Shown here in pieces: positions 1-10,471 of a DNA stretch of 64,000 nucleotides (within the stretch, counting starts at the first letter, position 1; each line of letters starts with the position of its first letter). The position numbers were made by a program, and so were the translations under genes. The DNA comes from Pseudeuparius sepicola (taxonomy: Eukaryota > Arthropoda > Insecta > Coleoptera > Anthribidae), in contig OY987298.1 in assembly GCA_963920635.1 (NCBI GenBank), positions 123,947,735-124,011,734 of the forward strand. Direction: 5' to 3'. The notes below the pieces were generated by a model, which saw only the letters and a program-made list of their open reading frames with translations, ran no database searches and was not told the DNA's origin.

Positions 1-871
1 AAAGGTGGTATGTTGGTGGGAAAAAAAGATTACTTGGCGTCGCGACGCCTAGCGTCGTATTTACAAAGGGTCGCTAAATGGGCCAATTTATTCCTTTATA
101 CACCCTATATCATCTTCGACGGGTATATAATATCTCCATATCTTCGACCGTTTTCCACCAACAGATTCTGGGTGTCTAAAAATGATCACCCTGTACATCC
201 TCGAGGATTTAAACCAACTTGTAGGATCTATAATATTTTTACTTATTATTATTAGTTTTACTTAGTATTATTAGTTTCATTTTTTTACGCATTCTCAGAA
301 GTAGAAGAAAAGTAAAAATAATTTATTAGTGAATCTAGGAAGACTTAGCTATTCCTGTTTTTGTTTTTTTTTTATTAGTTTTAAATAACGTTAGCTTATC
401 TGTTGACAACAAATATTTAGTGCTTGTCCATACCAATTGAAATGAAGTTAGTAGATATTTTTAAATTTCGTTTTTTATTACTTTAATTAAATTTAGAGTT
501 GGGAAAATACATACTGAGGACTTTCTTAGTGTGATCCTCACTTACTCGTAGAAGTGAGGGGTTGTAACAAACTAAGTGGCGTCTTCTCCTGTCATCTTTG
601 TACCCACTCCCGTCTCCACTGTCTAACAGTTGGCGGCTACCACACCTTTACTCACGAATATACATTGGTTACCTATACTTTGGTAGGTACATTTTTAAGT
701 CAATTTAAATAACGTGACATAGAAATCTAGTGAGAAAAATGATTTTTACACCCTTTTAGATGAGAATCAAATCTGGGGTGAGGTATACAAATTTAATATA
801 TGCTTTTTAACACCAAATTAAAATTATTTACAACTTGTCTTAAATTACTTCCAAACTTGGCGATTGGTACC
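1..871. other. AT-rich DNA with no recognised gene
   Basis: No reading frame here resembles a known protein. The longest open frame near the left edge has no recognisable domain. I see no terminal repeats that would define an element. Confidence 0.5.
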
Positions 872-1563
872 TTGGTGTAATCTTCCGGACTAGGCCTGAG
901 ACAAAATATCGATAAAATCGAAAGTATCGATACTATCGATTTTATCGATACACGATATTCAATTTCGATAAATCGAAATATCGATATTATCGATTTTATC
1001 GATATTTTCGATCTTTTCGATTTTATCGATCTTTTCGATTTTATCGATCTTTTTGATTTTATCGATATTTTCGATTTTATCGATCTTTTCGATTTTATCG
1101 ATTTTTTCGATTTTATCGATTTTATCGATATTTTTGATTTTATCGATCTTTCCAATTATATCTATCTTTTTAAATTGTTTGCAAAAATAAAGGAAATTGC
1201 TGTACCCATTGCGTCCAGACCGCGCCCGCAGCAAGCCGATCGGCCTTTTTTGCCTAGCTTCTTAAATAAAATTTATTATATCGATTTTATCAATATCGAT
1301 AAGATCGATTTTATCAATATGATCGATAAGATCGATTTTATCGATAAGATCGATTATATCGATAAGATCGATTATATCGATAATATCGATTTTATCGATA
1401 AGATCGATTATATCGATTTTATGGATAAGATCGGTTTTATCGATAAGATCGATTTTATTGATTTATCGATTTTATCGATATTTTTTCAGTATCGATTTCC
1501 GATACTGAAATTCGGAGATCGAACAGCCCTATTCCAGACTGGTAATTATCTTTTGGTGTAATC
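872..1563. repeat. ATCGAT (ClaI-site) 18-bp minisatellite block
   Basis: Two tandem arrays flank a short unique core at about 1165-1262. The left array (about 970-1160) repeats an 18-bp unit of the form ATCGATCTTTTCGATTTT. The right array (about 1278-1475) repeats a related 18-bp unit built on GATAAGATCGATTATATC. Each unit is centred on the palindrome ATCGAT. The 11-bp sequence TTGGTGTAATC occurs at 872-882 and again at 1553-1563, so the block may be one inserted unit with a target duplication. Open frames across it (repeating Ile-Asp-Lys or Ser-Ile-Lys) are low-complexity by-products and are not called as genes. Confidence 0.8.
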
Positions 1564-2629
1564 GAGAGGTGGGTTTGGGAAAGAAAAATCAAACGCACAC
1601 CTCATATTTTTCATTTTTCAGACTTTTTACATTGCTAAAATTGACATTGAGAAATATTTTGTACATTACAATTTCCGAACATTTGAATTGAGAAATTTTA
1701 GACATAAATTACCACAGTTTACTTCGTTAAAGTTTTAGTATGAATCGTTGCTATATACTACTTCTAATTGCGTCAAATTGCCAAAGCTGTCGAAATATTC
1801 ACACTTTTCCCTCTTTTGCGGTATGCTACCCAATGGGACCCAGAATTTCGCTGAATATCCAAATTCAAAATGACCGACTCGTTTTCTCTCGGGTTTGTAA
1901 GCAGGACACCTCGCATATACACACCCCTAAAAAATGGAATTCTAAGTCTTTCAGTGAATGTTATTAAATCTAGATTGGTTGGAGGTCTGTTGGATAGCCT
2001 TAAGAATGCTTCTTTAAGCATAGACCAGGTTGAAAAACAGACATATTACAATGGAAAATATACCTAGCGTAGATGAAAATCAAAAAAACCTATTTACATT
2101 CACATCACGATATACCCACATACAATACACCCTTATACCCACACGTAAAGTTTCACAAACCGCACATCACACATGAAAGTCTTTTACTATTAGCACAACT
2201 AAAAAAAATAGTTCAATTAAAGTAGTTGCTCGAGTGTAATCCCGATCCTCTTCTTGCAATAATCTTACCTAATATAGTATACCGAATATTTTTAAGCATG
2301 ACTCAACTGAAGAGACTTCGAAACCACCACGCCTAAAAAAACCTGTTTACTTTATAACCTTTATGACTCTTCAGTCTCCAGACAAAGACCCAAAGCCTAA
2401 GCCCTAAGTGGTTTATTAACAGGTTTGAATAGCTTGAGTTTGTACATGTTTAGTTAATAGACAGTAAAAATATATTATTGTGTTTTTTCTTCGTTTTTCG
2501 ATATTTTTGGATAGATTTTACATAGCTTTCAATTAATTAATATTTCTGTTACTCCGTGTGAGTCCATTTTTTGGTGAATAAAAATTAAGGTCTTGATATT
2601 CTCACAGCTCGAATTTATTTTTTCAAATA
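1564..2629. other. Intergenic DNA without recognised features
   Basis: No protein family, terminal repeat or RNA gene is recognisable. Short overlapping open frames around 1740-2067 occur on both strands and show no domain. Confidence 0.45.
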
Positions 2630-2674
2630 GGCGACCGGTTTCGTGATTTTTAAAATTAATCACATCTTCAGGCC
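2630..2674 (-). ncRNA. Hammerhead-ribozyme-like motif (Penelope-type terminus)
   Basis: Read on the minus strand, the order is a 3-bp stem I strand (GGC), the core CTGAAGA, stem II (GTGATT pairing with AATCAC after a one-base bulge), GAAA, a tiny stem III (ACCGGT), the expected UC cleavage dinucleotide, and the complementary GCC. This matches the core layout of the minimal type I hammerheads known from the terminal repeats of Penelope-like elements. No Penelope coding sequence remains beside it, so it is probably a solo terminus. Self-cleavage is inferred. Confidence 0.6.
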
Positions 2675-4317
2675 AAGACTACAACACAGAAATGTAAATA
2701 AATTAAATAAGTTATAAACAAAATACAAACAAATGACTTACGCAGCCATAATGGCATTGTACATTCAAAACTATATGTCATGAGGTAAATTTAAAATTAG
2801 AAAAAGAGGGGCAAACATTATACAAACAAATTATTTGTTAACAAACAGGACCAGGGTATAAAATAATAATGAACCAGTAAGCGCACAAATCCAAAAAAAT
2901 TAGAAAAAATGAGAAAAAAATGAGAAAAAACTACGTAGGAAAGCCAGGAATTCGCTATTGTTAGAGTAAACAGCCATTCAAACTGTCCAACTAGATCGCT
3001 ACAATAGCTATCAGTGGAAAAGGTAATTAAATGTCTTAGATGATTCAAAATCAATTTGAGCATTCAAAACACTATCAAAATTAGTTTTATAATGTCTACA
3101 TATCTCAAGTGATTCTAAATTATTCAAAATATAACCTTCGATTAATTATTTATTTATATGCACAATAGTGGATGATACGGTTAATAAGTTGAAATTTACA
3201 ACGAATGATATTAAGTATATAAATATGTTTGTAATATAAATATTATAAATTAATAAATCTAATCTGAATGTACTACTACCTGCCTAATATTATTGAAGTA
3301 AATACTCAGAATATTTGGTTTGTGTAAATGGGCTCGTTACGTTACCACATATAAGGACCTCTTTAAAAATATTGACTATACTATAAAACTGTTAGAGACA
3401 TAAAAAAATTAACTTCTATGTTTTGAATCGAAAATTTAATAATTATCTGTGACACCAATTTTTTAAACTTGGAAAATTCAAAATTTTGGTTTTGATTCCT
3501 TGGAAGAGACTGATAAGATTAGCTTTTAGACCTAGGATTTATATTCAAAATTAATATGAAACTCACGTTAAGTGGGACATCCTGTACATGTATTTACAGG
3601 AGAAATAAAAAACAATATCCACCCCTATGATTGCGACGATCTACTCAAAAAATTGCACCAAACTCAAAAAACACATGTACTTTATGTCAAAATATATTTT
3701 TTAAAACTTTCAAACATGACAAAATGCGAAAATACGATAGAATCGAAATGAGTTGATTATTTTGGTAAAAGTTCCAATAAAGTTTTCTCACATAACCTGT
3801 TGGGAGTTTCATGTGGACAACCCTGTATAGCTTCAACCAGGGAGTAAGAAACTACACAAATGTTAATTTGCATATCGAAACGTATATGGTCATCTATAAT
3901 TTCAACACTTTTCCAAGTAGGAACTTTGGCGTGTTCTACAGGGAGTTTCGCAAGTTATCCGCATAACTTCCAGGGATTATAGTTTAGATTATTTTATGAC
4001 AAAAAGGTCATTTAAACATGTGTCCTAAAATCTTCCGTTTTCAATTTTTGCCAGTGGCGTAGAAGTTTGAGCTAAAAATGCTTTACTGCCCATCCACTAG
4101 GTCACCCGCTATGTCACTGTCCATAACAGAAAATGCGCATGATGCTCAAAACGACCACACTGTAGCCCTCACTAAGTCCACTAAATTTGAATAAAAAATA
4201 AGTATTTATGTTAAAAATATAAGAACAAATTAATGTATTTTTTAACAAAAACTTTTAGCAACTTTTATTTTGAAAATAAAGCATTTGAGAACACATGTTT
4301 GCACGACCTTTTTGCTT
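2675..4317. other. AT-rich DNA, no gene recognised
   Basis: No protein homology is visible on either strand. Isolated words such as CCTGTACA and CCTGTATAG near 3590 and 3825 resemble foldback-transposon ends but have no clear partners. Confidence 0.45.
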
Positions 4318-4494
4318 TGACTGACGTATTAATAAGACTTCTCGCGGCTATAGTTTCATGTCCTGGAAAGTAGATGGCGCCTATGGTCAACAATACATTT
4401 TGAATTGTATTTTGTCTCCGGGAAGCGCATGGTGAGCCAGAGAACTGTCAAACATGACAGCCGTGAGCAGTCTTTATTAATACGTCAGTCAACG
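4318..4494. mobile_element. MITE, copy A (TTGACTGACGTATT ends)
   Basis: A roughly 177-bp non-coding unit begins TTGACTGACGTATTAATAAG and ends with its near inverse complement (CTTTATTAATACGTCAGTCAA). A diverged second copy lies at 60167-60346 with the same ends and a similar interior, which shows it is a dispersed element. No transposase is present. The superfamily is not assigned because I cannot define a convincing target duplication. Confidence 0.7.
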
Positions 4495-4906
4495 CTTTTT
4501 GCCATAAAATAATCCAACCTATAATCGCTTGAGATTATGAGAGTCAAAGAACTCCACTTGTCAAAATCGAGTACGCCGTCTAATATACATTGGCGTAGCT
4601 AAGGGGGGGCTGGGGGGGGCTAAGCCCCCCCTGGTATAAAAATAGCCACCCCTGACAAATTCTAGCGTTTATTTTTATAATTTTTTTGACATTTCTGGTT
4701 TACATTAAAAACCTTACTAAGCTGATTTAATTTTGTTGCGTGTTCGTGTTATTGCGTATAGTAATAGACACTGACTAAAACACTAACAAAATAAAACAAA
4801 CTAAACAGCGGCAACACTGAACACTGGCAACACTGCCGTCACGCACTCACCACGCACCCGACCCGGTCAGTCCGCCACACGCCACACTCACAGAAATAGC
4901 ATCACT

Positions 4907-5412
4907 CAGGGACTCTTTAAAATAAGGGGACCCAGCATTTCACATAGAAAAAGTGAAGCCTTGAGGGGAAGTTTGTTTTCTGTAGACTCCAAGGAGACCA
5001 CATAAGTGGGCTGGTACAAGGTTATGTTATATGTCAGTGTGTCCAACTGCCATCAGGTTTTCTGTGATAAGATAGTGCCACAGATTCTAAAGAAGGCAAA
5101 AAATTTCTCATCATAATTCACAATTTTTAAGTTTTCTAACTTCCAGATACTCAGATGTGACAATTAAAGAATTTCAACTATACAAAAATTTGTTTCATTT
5201 GACAGTTGCCATATTCTGTATTTGTAGACACAACATTGTCAATTCTAATTTTTAGAAATCATGGAAACCATTATTAATTTAGTACCGGTTTTATTAAAAG
5301 ATTCTCCAATAAAATGGCATACTTGGCATCACTGATACCATTAGAATGTGAAAAGAATAGGCCTCACTTTGGAAAATATAATGCTGGGTCCCCTTACTTT
5401 AAAGAGTCCCTG
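4907..5412. mobile_element. hAT-type MITE nested in the 4.6-6.2 kb element
   Basis: Its ends are nearly perfect inverted repeats starting CAGGGACTCTTTAAAATAAG on the left and CAGGGACTCTTTAAAGTAAG on the right (as reverse complement), and both continue into GGGGACCCAGCATT. The flanking 8-bp duplication GCATCACT occurs at 4899-4906 and 5413-5420. CAGGG ends plus an 8-bp duplication are diagnostic of hAT. The 506-bp interior is non-coding. Confidence 0.88.
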
Positions 5413-5526
5413 GCATCACTGCGAACCTGGACGGCTGGACGTGACTGCTTACTCTGATTGATATCATTATGTAATACTGCGAAGACGCCAATGTACATCT
5501 ATATTTTTACTTATGCAGTATCTGTA

Positions 5527-5917
5527 TACAGGGTGAGTTTTTTCGATGCCCACTATGGGGATCTCGGAAACTAGCAGAGCTAGAACAAAGGTTAAATGGG
5601 GAAAGAATTGCAGTTTTGAATGCTCAATCTAATGCCCCTATTGAATTTTTAAAAAAGTTCATGGCTCACTATATATTTTGAAAAGAGTGATTTTTTGTTA
5701 TTTCATCAGATCTCTGTAGCTCCGTTATTTCTGATTATACAAAAAAACTGTAGAGACAAAAATTATTGTAGATAATTTTGGGTTTAAAGGATAATCTAAA
5801 CCTATTTTTTATGTTGTTTGTGATTTTTTTAGATATGACATAAACTTGTGTTTTTTTAATGTAAATCATAGTTGGCTATGGCCTTATAAAATCGGCCATT
5901 TTTTGAGCTTTACAGCC
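5527..5917. mobile_element. Half of a foldback element (same family as 47.6-48.5 kb)
   Basis: The segment starts TACAGGGTGAGTTTTTTCGA and runs colinearly with the left arm of the foldback at 47644-48529. It shares the GATCTCTGTAGCTCCGTTAT and AATCGGCCATTTTTTGAGC words. Only one arm is present, so this is a truncated or single-end copy. Confidence 0.75.
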
Positions 5918-6230
5918 TTGTTTATACAGAGACGTATAAACATTGAATAAAAGAATGGTATAAATAAGGATCCGAGCAATAACCCACGATACACAGAAAA
6001 CGGTATGCCCTCGCGCAGGTGCTGTGACGTAAACGGTGACGCTTATTCGACAAAATCATGGCTTTCTTTTATTTTTAAACGGAAATTTGAGTCGTTTTAT
6101 AGTGAGTTAGGTAAACACCAAAGTGTTTATATGCGGCGCTCCAGCGCTTTTGCGGGTTACTGAGTCTCATCTCCTTGAGGGGCTTAAGCCCCCCCGGAGA
6201 AAAAAGGCTAGCTACGCCTATGCTAATATA

Positions 6231-6686
6231 ATGCCGGAGCGCCGCGTTCCCAGGTAGGGAAGCTTCATTAAAACAGTATATAAAGTTTCCCGCGCCCGCT
6301 GACTCGCCCTTGCGGAAGAATAACCGTGCTTAATTAATTAAAATTTAATTCCGGAGCCGACGGCATATGTGCTCGTTCCCGTTCTTTCGTTCTCATACCG
6401 AGAACTGTAATTTTCATATCGGGATTAACTCCTCCTCCCGCTCCCCTTGAACGAAATGGGGCCGGTCATAAATGCGATATGCGTCTCTTCCTTTATAGCA
6501 GGAAATTTAGATTTTACCTCGAAAATTAAATGATATTCTGAAAATTGATGGAGCCTTTGGATGTCACGTTATATTAATAAAAAAAATGGTACACCTGTTT
6601 TTTTATTTAATACTAGTCAAAAAAACAGTTGTATCTATGTCACACACTCAGAAAACGCATTAGCAACCCTTAGCTATTATCAGCTG
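6231..6686. other. Spacer between two elements
   Basis: There is a moderately GC-rich stretch at 6240-6480 followed by AT-rich DNA. No gene or complete repeat is recognised. The last 8 bases (6679-6686, ATCAGCTG) are the left copy of the target duplication of the next element. Confidence 0.5.
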
Positions 6687-6875
6687 TAGAGATTCATGGC
6701 TTGACTTGACATTCAAGCTACTTGACTTGACTTGACTTGAAATCAAGTCAAGTTCAAGTCAAGTAAAGTACGATTCACGAATTGTGGCGTACACGTCATC
6801 AATTTACGTCACTGAATCAAGCAAATCGAAGCTGCATCCTCCAGTGCCGTAGATTTAAATGGGGAAAATTTATAC

Positions 6876-7102
6876 TTGTAAACGCAACCAGATATTCACC
6901 CAAATTTTAATTGTAACATAATGCGTTTTACCCGGTGAATTCACCCAAATTTTAATTGTAAAATAATACGTTTTACCATCACAGGCCTATTTAGAGAAGC
7001 TGTAATATTAGGATCGTGGTTTTATTTTTATATATTATATACATTTTACCATGCCTTGAAATTGTATAGTGATAGTCTGACTATCCAGTTATAGCAATGT
7101 AG
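6876..7102. repeat. Dispersed repeat, copy 1 of a local pair
   Basis: About 225 bp containing AAACGCAACCAGATAT, GAATTCACCCAAATTT and CTATCCAGTTATAGCAATGT recurs in the same orientation at about 8312-8540. There is no coding capacity. The two copies lie within the same composite element. Confidence 0.75.
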
Positions 7103-7390
7103 GTAAGTATGGATATGTTGCTAACTATGTATGTACGTAGCTAACTAAAAGGATGTTATAAAGACAAAAGATAACTAGATACAACTAAATAAAAAACAAA
7201 ATTTTGACCACATCTTTTAAGAATTTATCAAACACAAAGAATATAAGTATATTGACTATTTAATACAAACGATAGCTTGACCACCTCCAGGGTAAATAAA
7301 CAAATTTCGAAATAAATATATGAACCCAGATAAAGTACATAGGTATATTAATAACAGATACATCAAACCAAAAATAAATTAAAAAATATA

Positions 7391-7670
7391 GTTTAAAAAA
7401 ACTAAAAAAACACGCTTTAATAGCAAACCGAACTAAAAAGTAAAAAATAATAACAGCAAACCTAATTTTATTGTAAAAAAGCATGGGTGCTTTTTACTAT
7501 ATTTTTATGATAACTCTACTTTTATCAATAGCTACTAATGAAATATTTATAACAATTGATGTCATGCACCCCACGCTTCTTTTATACAATAAAATTCGGT
7601 TTGCTATTATTATTTTTACTTATTAGTTGGGTTTGCTATTAAAGCGTGTTTTTTCAGTTTATTTTTAAAC
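7391..7670. repeat. Inverted repeat / hairpin
   Basis: Arms at 7391-7493 and 7565-7670 are imperfect reverse complements. Shared words are AACACGCTTTAATAGCAAAC and GCAAACC, plus GGGTGC against GCACCC near the loop. The spacer is about 70 bp. It may be a small foldback element or the inner part of one. Confidence 0.75.
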
Positions 7671-7795
7671 TAGGTATATTTTGTAACAATAAGAGAAAAA
7701 GCGGCAGGCGTATTTTTATACGCCTGAAATTATCATCACTCTGTATTGGACTGGGCGAATTCCTGTAAAAATGTACGTTGTGGAAAAAGAAGTGA

Positions 7796-8071
7796 CTAGC
7801 GGAACCTCGCGACTGCTTTGACTAGCGGGACCTCATCCTGCCAAGATCGTTTTTGGTTTCCTCTTGCAAATATCCAAGTTTCGTCAACAACTTGCCCCTT
7901 CAACTCAGAATTTTGATTATTTTTATATTTCCGCAGAAACTCTGCTCTTCTCGTCCTTTTTATATTTAAAACCAATCTGTGGTAATAAACGACCCAAGAA
8001 TGACTTACTAATATCAAGGGGTACCTTAATAGCCAATTCCTCCCTCAAAGTCTTCAGAGTTAGGTGCTTTT
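7796..8071 (-). pseudogene. DDE transposase pseudogene, putative exon 3
   Basis: On the minus strand a splice-acceptor-like TTTACAG (8072-8078) is followed by coding sequence reading KHLTLKTLREELAIKV and then LLPQIGFKYKK. One frame shift later it reads LRKYKNNQNSELKG and VVDETWIFARGNQKRSWQDE. The DETW block with a following WQD is typical of IS630/Tc1-like (DDE_3-type) transposases of insects, where it holds the second catalytic aspartate. The glutamate-bearing C-terminal part is missing after 7796. It continues the reading of 17339-17455 and 16215-16406. The frameshift and the truncation mean it is dead. Confidence 0.65.
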
Positions 8072-8311
8072 CTGTAAATAATAAATAATTTTAAAATTTA
8101 AAAAATATATATGTTTAACTCTAACCCACTCCAGCTACCCTTAACCCTAAAACAAATACATTGTAAGCAAATTTTGATATTTGCAAGAGTGAAAAAAAGG
8201 TAATTTGTTAATTTAAAAGTTGGTGTCTAAAACATTAACCCAGATACAAAACTCCTAAATATCTTTTGTATTTTAGAATATTTTTTCAGCTCTTTTCCTT
8301 GCATTAACACA

Positions 8312-8540
8312 TTTTACTTGTAAAACGCAACCAGATATACCAGATTACCCAGACCTTTCACCCCGGCGAATTCACCCAAATTTAAATTGTAAAATAATGC
8401 GTTTTACCATCACCTTTTTAGAGAAATTATAATATTAGGTCTTTGTGTGGTTTTACTTTTATATAGGTATTATAATTATACATTTTATCTGAAATTGTAA
8501 AGTGATATAGTCTGACTATCTAGTTATAGCAATGTAGAAA
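8312..8540. repeat. Dispersed repeat, copy 2 of a local pair
   Basis: Direct, diverged copy of 6876-7102. It ends just before the errantivirus integration site. Confidence 0.75.
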
Positions 8541-8559
8541 CGTAAAAGAAAATTTAGCA

Positions 8560-8797
8560 ACTTAACTTACGGGATCGGAACAAGACCTTTTTAAAAAATG
8601 CAAAGTTTTTTATTGGCAACTAGTACAGAGTCTGATAGTCAAAAGTCGAAAAATGTGGAGCGCGATAGTTTATATAATTTAAGGAAAGCAGAATTCGCAA
8701 GATTTCAAGGTGTTCGAGAGTCCATCTAGACTCTGCTGAGTTTGTAGTTTCTACGGCGTAATTTCTATGATGAGGTAGCAACTTCTAGAACATAACT
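8560..8797 (-). repeat. 3' LTR of the errantivirus
   Basis: On the minus strand it begins AGTTATGTTCTAGAAG and ends GTAAGTTAAGT. It reads as identical over all 238 bp to the 5' LTR. Confidence 0.95.
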
Positions 8798-8806
8798 CCT
8801 CCCGCC
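8798..8806 (-). other. Polypurine tract
   Basis: The minus strand reads GGCGGGAGG directly before the AGTTATG start of the 3' LTR. This is where plus-strand DNA synthesis is primed in LTR retroelements. The env stop codon (8807-8809) abuts it with no spacer. Confidence 0.85.
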
Positions 8807-10471
8807 TTAAGTGGAGACTTCCGGAGTAAACAGGATGGAAGGCGACGTTGTCTTCTCTTCTTTCTTCAAAATTTTGAATTTATTTTTCATTTTCCAAATA
8901 GTATAGGTGATCAGGATGATGACGATGCTTCCTACGGTGATCCATAATATCCAATCTATCGGAGATGAAGTATCGATGTCGACTATGCTGATCGGGTTTG
9001 ACGCTTGAATTTGTTTTTCCAATTGGTGAATATCTTGAAGGTTTACATTTTCGATTTTCAGGGGGCTTCTTCTTGTTTCGATCTTGATTATTGATGGATT
9101 TTGAATTTTAGGTATTAATAAAGGATTTCCAATGGTTTTTGTTTCTTTGTTACCAATTTCATAAGATTTGTATTGAAATGTACAGTTGTAGGGTATCTGA
9201 AGTAAGTTGTTGCCTTGTAGAGTATGAAACTTCTTTTCTGGACATGTAGAAGTGGCTTGAATTTCTTCTTCGCTGATTATTATGAAATATTTATTATTAA
9301 TTTTATTGATGATAAATTTTGGTGGTACGATCGGAATTTGGTTGCATTGATTTGGATGACCATTTATTAAGGTGGTTATGCAGTCATTATTTTCTTGAAT
9401 ATTTTCTAGGTTACAGATGTATATTTCGTCAAGTTGCGGGCATGGTTCTTCCATGTATTGATGAGCCTTTTCTTCTAGGGCCAAGTAAGGTTTTGGGGGT
9501 ACAATAATTAGGTTTTTATCCGTAGGGATTGGAAATAAATGAAAATATTGAAAGGTACTAGGATGTATTATAGGGAATTCCATGGCAAATATTATATTAT
9601 TTTCCGAAAAATGGCAATTAGTCTTAATTATTGAATACCAAGATTCTAATTTTATATTAAGAATTTCTTGTTTTTTATATTGATTAGAAAGTTCGTTCAA
9701 AATATCCACAAGATTTCGCCTTGTCAAAATGTCGGGGTGTGCTACATGTAATTTTGAAAAGGTGACAGCATTCTCTAAATTATCTAGTAAAGTAATAATG
9801 ATATTAGTATTTATAAAAATTTGTTCAACTATCGACATGTAGGTCGTATATCGGTAAAATTCATTGGTAATATTGGAGATATTGTTTTGGATTTCATTAA
9901 CTAACTTTGCGATTTTCCTTTGATTGGAATTAATGTCTTCTATAATTTTAGATTGCTTTTGCATTAACTGTTTAGAAAGAGACATTTGTAAATTAACTTC
10001 TGAGACAATTTTTCCTTGATTAGATTTTAGTAATTTTAAAGCATTATCATAGCGTTGACCGTCATTAGCATCCAGGGTGCCAAAAAGCCATTTTTGTACA
10101 GTGCCTGCTAAATTTACAAGACCTCGTCGTTTCCGTTTGTGATTAAAATTTAAATTTTCATATTTTTCGTTAAGTTCGATAATTAAAGGATATAAGTGTT
10201 CTGAAATATTACGAGAATTTCTAAGTAGAAAATTCCAACTTCCAAAGTCGAGTGAGGAATTAATGTTTTGAAAAATGTTTGTTATCCCATCAATTTGAGT
10301 TTTTATGTCTAGTAAATTTATATCATATAAGAAAACATGTTTACTTTTTATAACGCGAGCTTGGCCTAATTCAAAGGGGAGAATTCCGGGAGAGTTGATT
10401 TTGGATATTTCTATTTTATTCTGAAATGTCACTATTATTTGCAGCAGAAGTAGAAGGATTCTCAGCTTCAT
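8807..10471 (-). CDS. env: Errantivirus envelope glycoprotein (F-like fusion protein)
   Basis: A 554-residue frame starts at the ATG at 10469-10471 and overlaps the 3' end of pol by 56 bp in another frame. It opens with a hydrophobic signal peptide (residues 1-17). A furin-type site RKRR lies at residues 113-116 and is followed at once by a glycine/leucine-rich segment with the FGTLDANDG block typical of the errantivirus and baculovirus F fusion-peptide region. A transmembrane helix lies at about 503-526 and a basic cytoplasmic tail of about 28 residues follows. Length and layout match family members, which act as membrane-fusion proteins on virions or infected cells. In related elements env is translated from a spliced mRNA; I did not identify the splice sites. 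No frameshift or stop interrupts it. Confidence 0.93.
   Translation of the reverse strand: MKLRILLLLLQIIVTFQNKIEISKINSPGILPFELGQARVIKSKHVFLYDINLLDIKTQIDGITNIFQNINSSLDFGSWNFLLRNSRNISEHLYPLIIELNEKYENLNFNHKRKRRGLVNLAGTVQKWLFGTLDANDGQRYDNALKLLKSNQGKIVSEVNLQMSLSKQLMQKQSKIIEDINSNQRKIAKLVNEIQNNISNITNEFYRYTTYMSIVEQIFINTNIIITLLDNLENAVTFSKLHVAHPDILTRRNLVDILNELSNQYKKQEILNIKLESWYSIIKTNCHFSENNIIFAMEFPIIHPSTFQYFHLFPIPTDKNLIIVPPKPYLALEEKAHQYMEEPCPQLDEIYICNLENIQENNDCITTLINGHPNQCNQIPIVPPKFIINKINNKYFIIISEEEIQATSTCPEKKFHTLQGNNLLQIPYNCTFQYKSYEIGNKETKTIGNPLLIPKIQNPSIIKIETRRSPLKIENVNLQDIHQLEKQIQASNPISIVDIDTSSPIDWILWITVGSIVIILITYTIWKMKNKFKILKKEEKTTSPSILFTPEVST

Larger units (their letters stand above)
4588..6222. 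mobile_element. Non-autonomous hAT-like element with 8-bp target duplication
   Basis: The element starts CATTGGCGTAGCTAAG and ends GGCTAGCTACGCCTATG, whose reverse complement is CATAGGCGTAGCTAGCC. It is flanked by a perfect 8-bp duplication CTAATATA (4580-4587 and 6223-6230). Both subterminal regions carry G/C runs around GCTTAAGCCCC-like sequence. An 8-bp duplication with short imperfect inverted ends points to hAT, although the third base (T) departs from the usual hAT end. No transposase frame remains. Two other elements have inserted into it (4907-5412 and 5527-5917). Confidence 0.8.

Noticed and set aside
793..1561. Open frames rich in Ile-Lys-Ser or Ile-Asp-Lys on both strands
   Set aside because: They are translations of the 18-bp ATCGAT minisatellite, overlap one another on opposite strands and have no non-repetitive core.
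872..1563. CRISPR-like spacing of repeats
   Set aside because: Repeats are contiguous 18-bp units without unique spacers, and the genome is eukaryotic.
7260..7484. Hydrophobic minus-strand frame suggesting a membrane protein
   Set aside because: Low-complexity A/T sequence overlapping an inverted repeat; no start context or homology.
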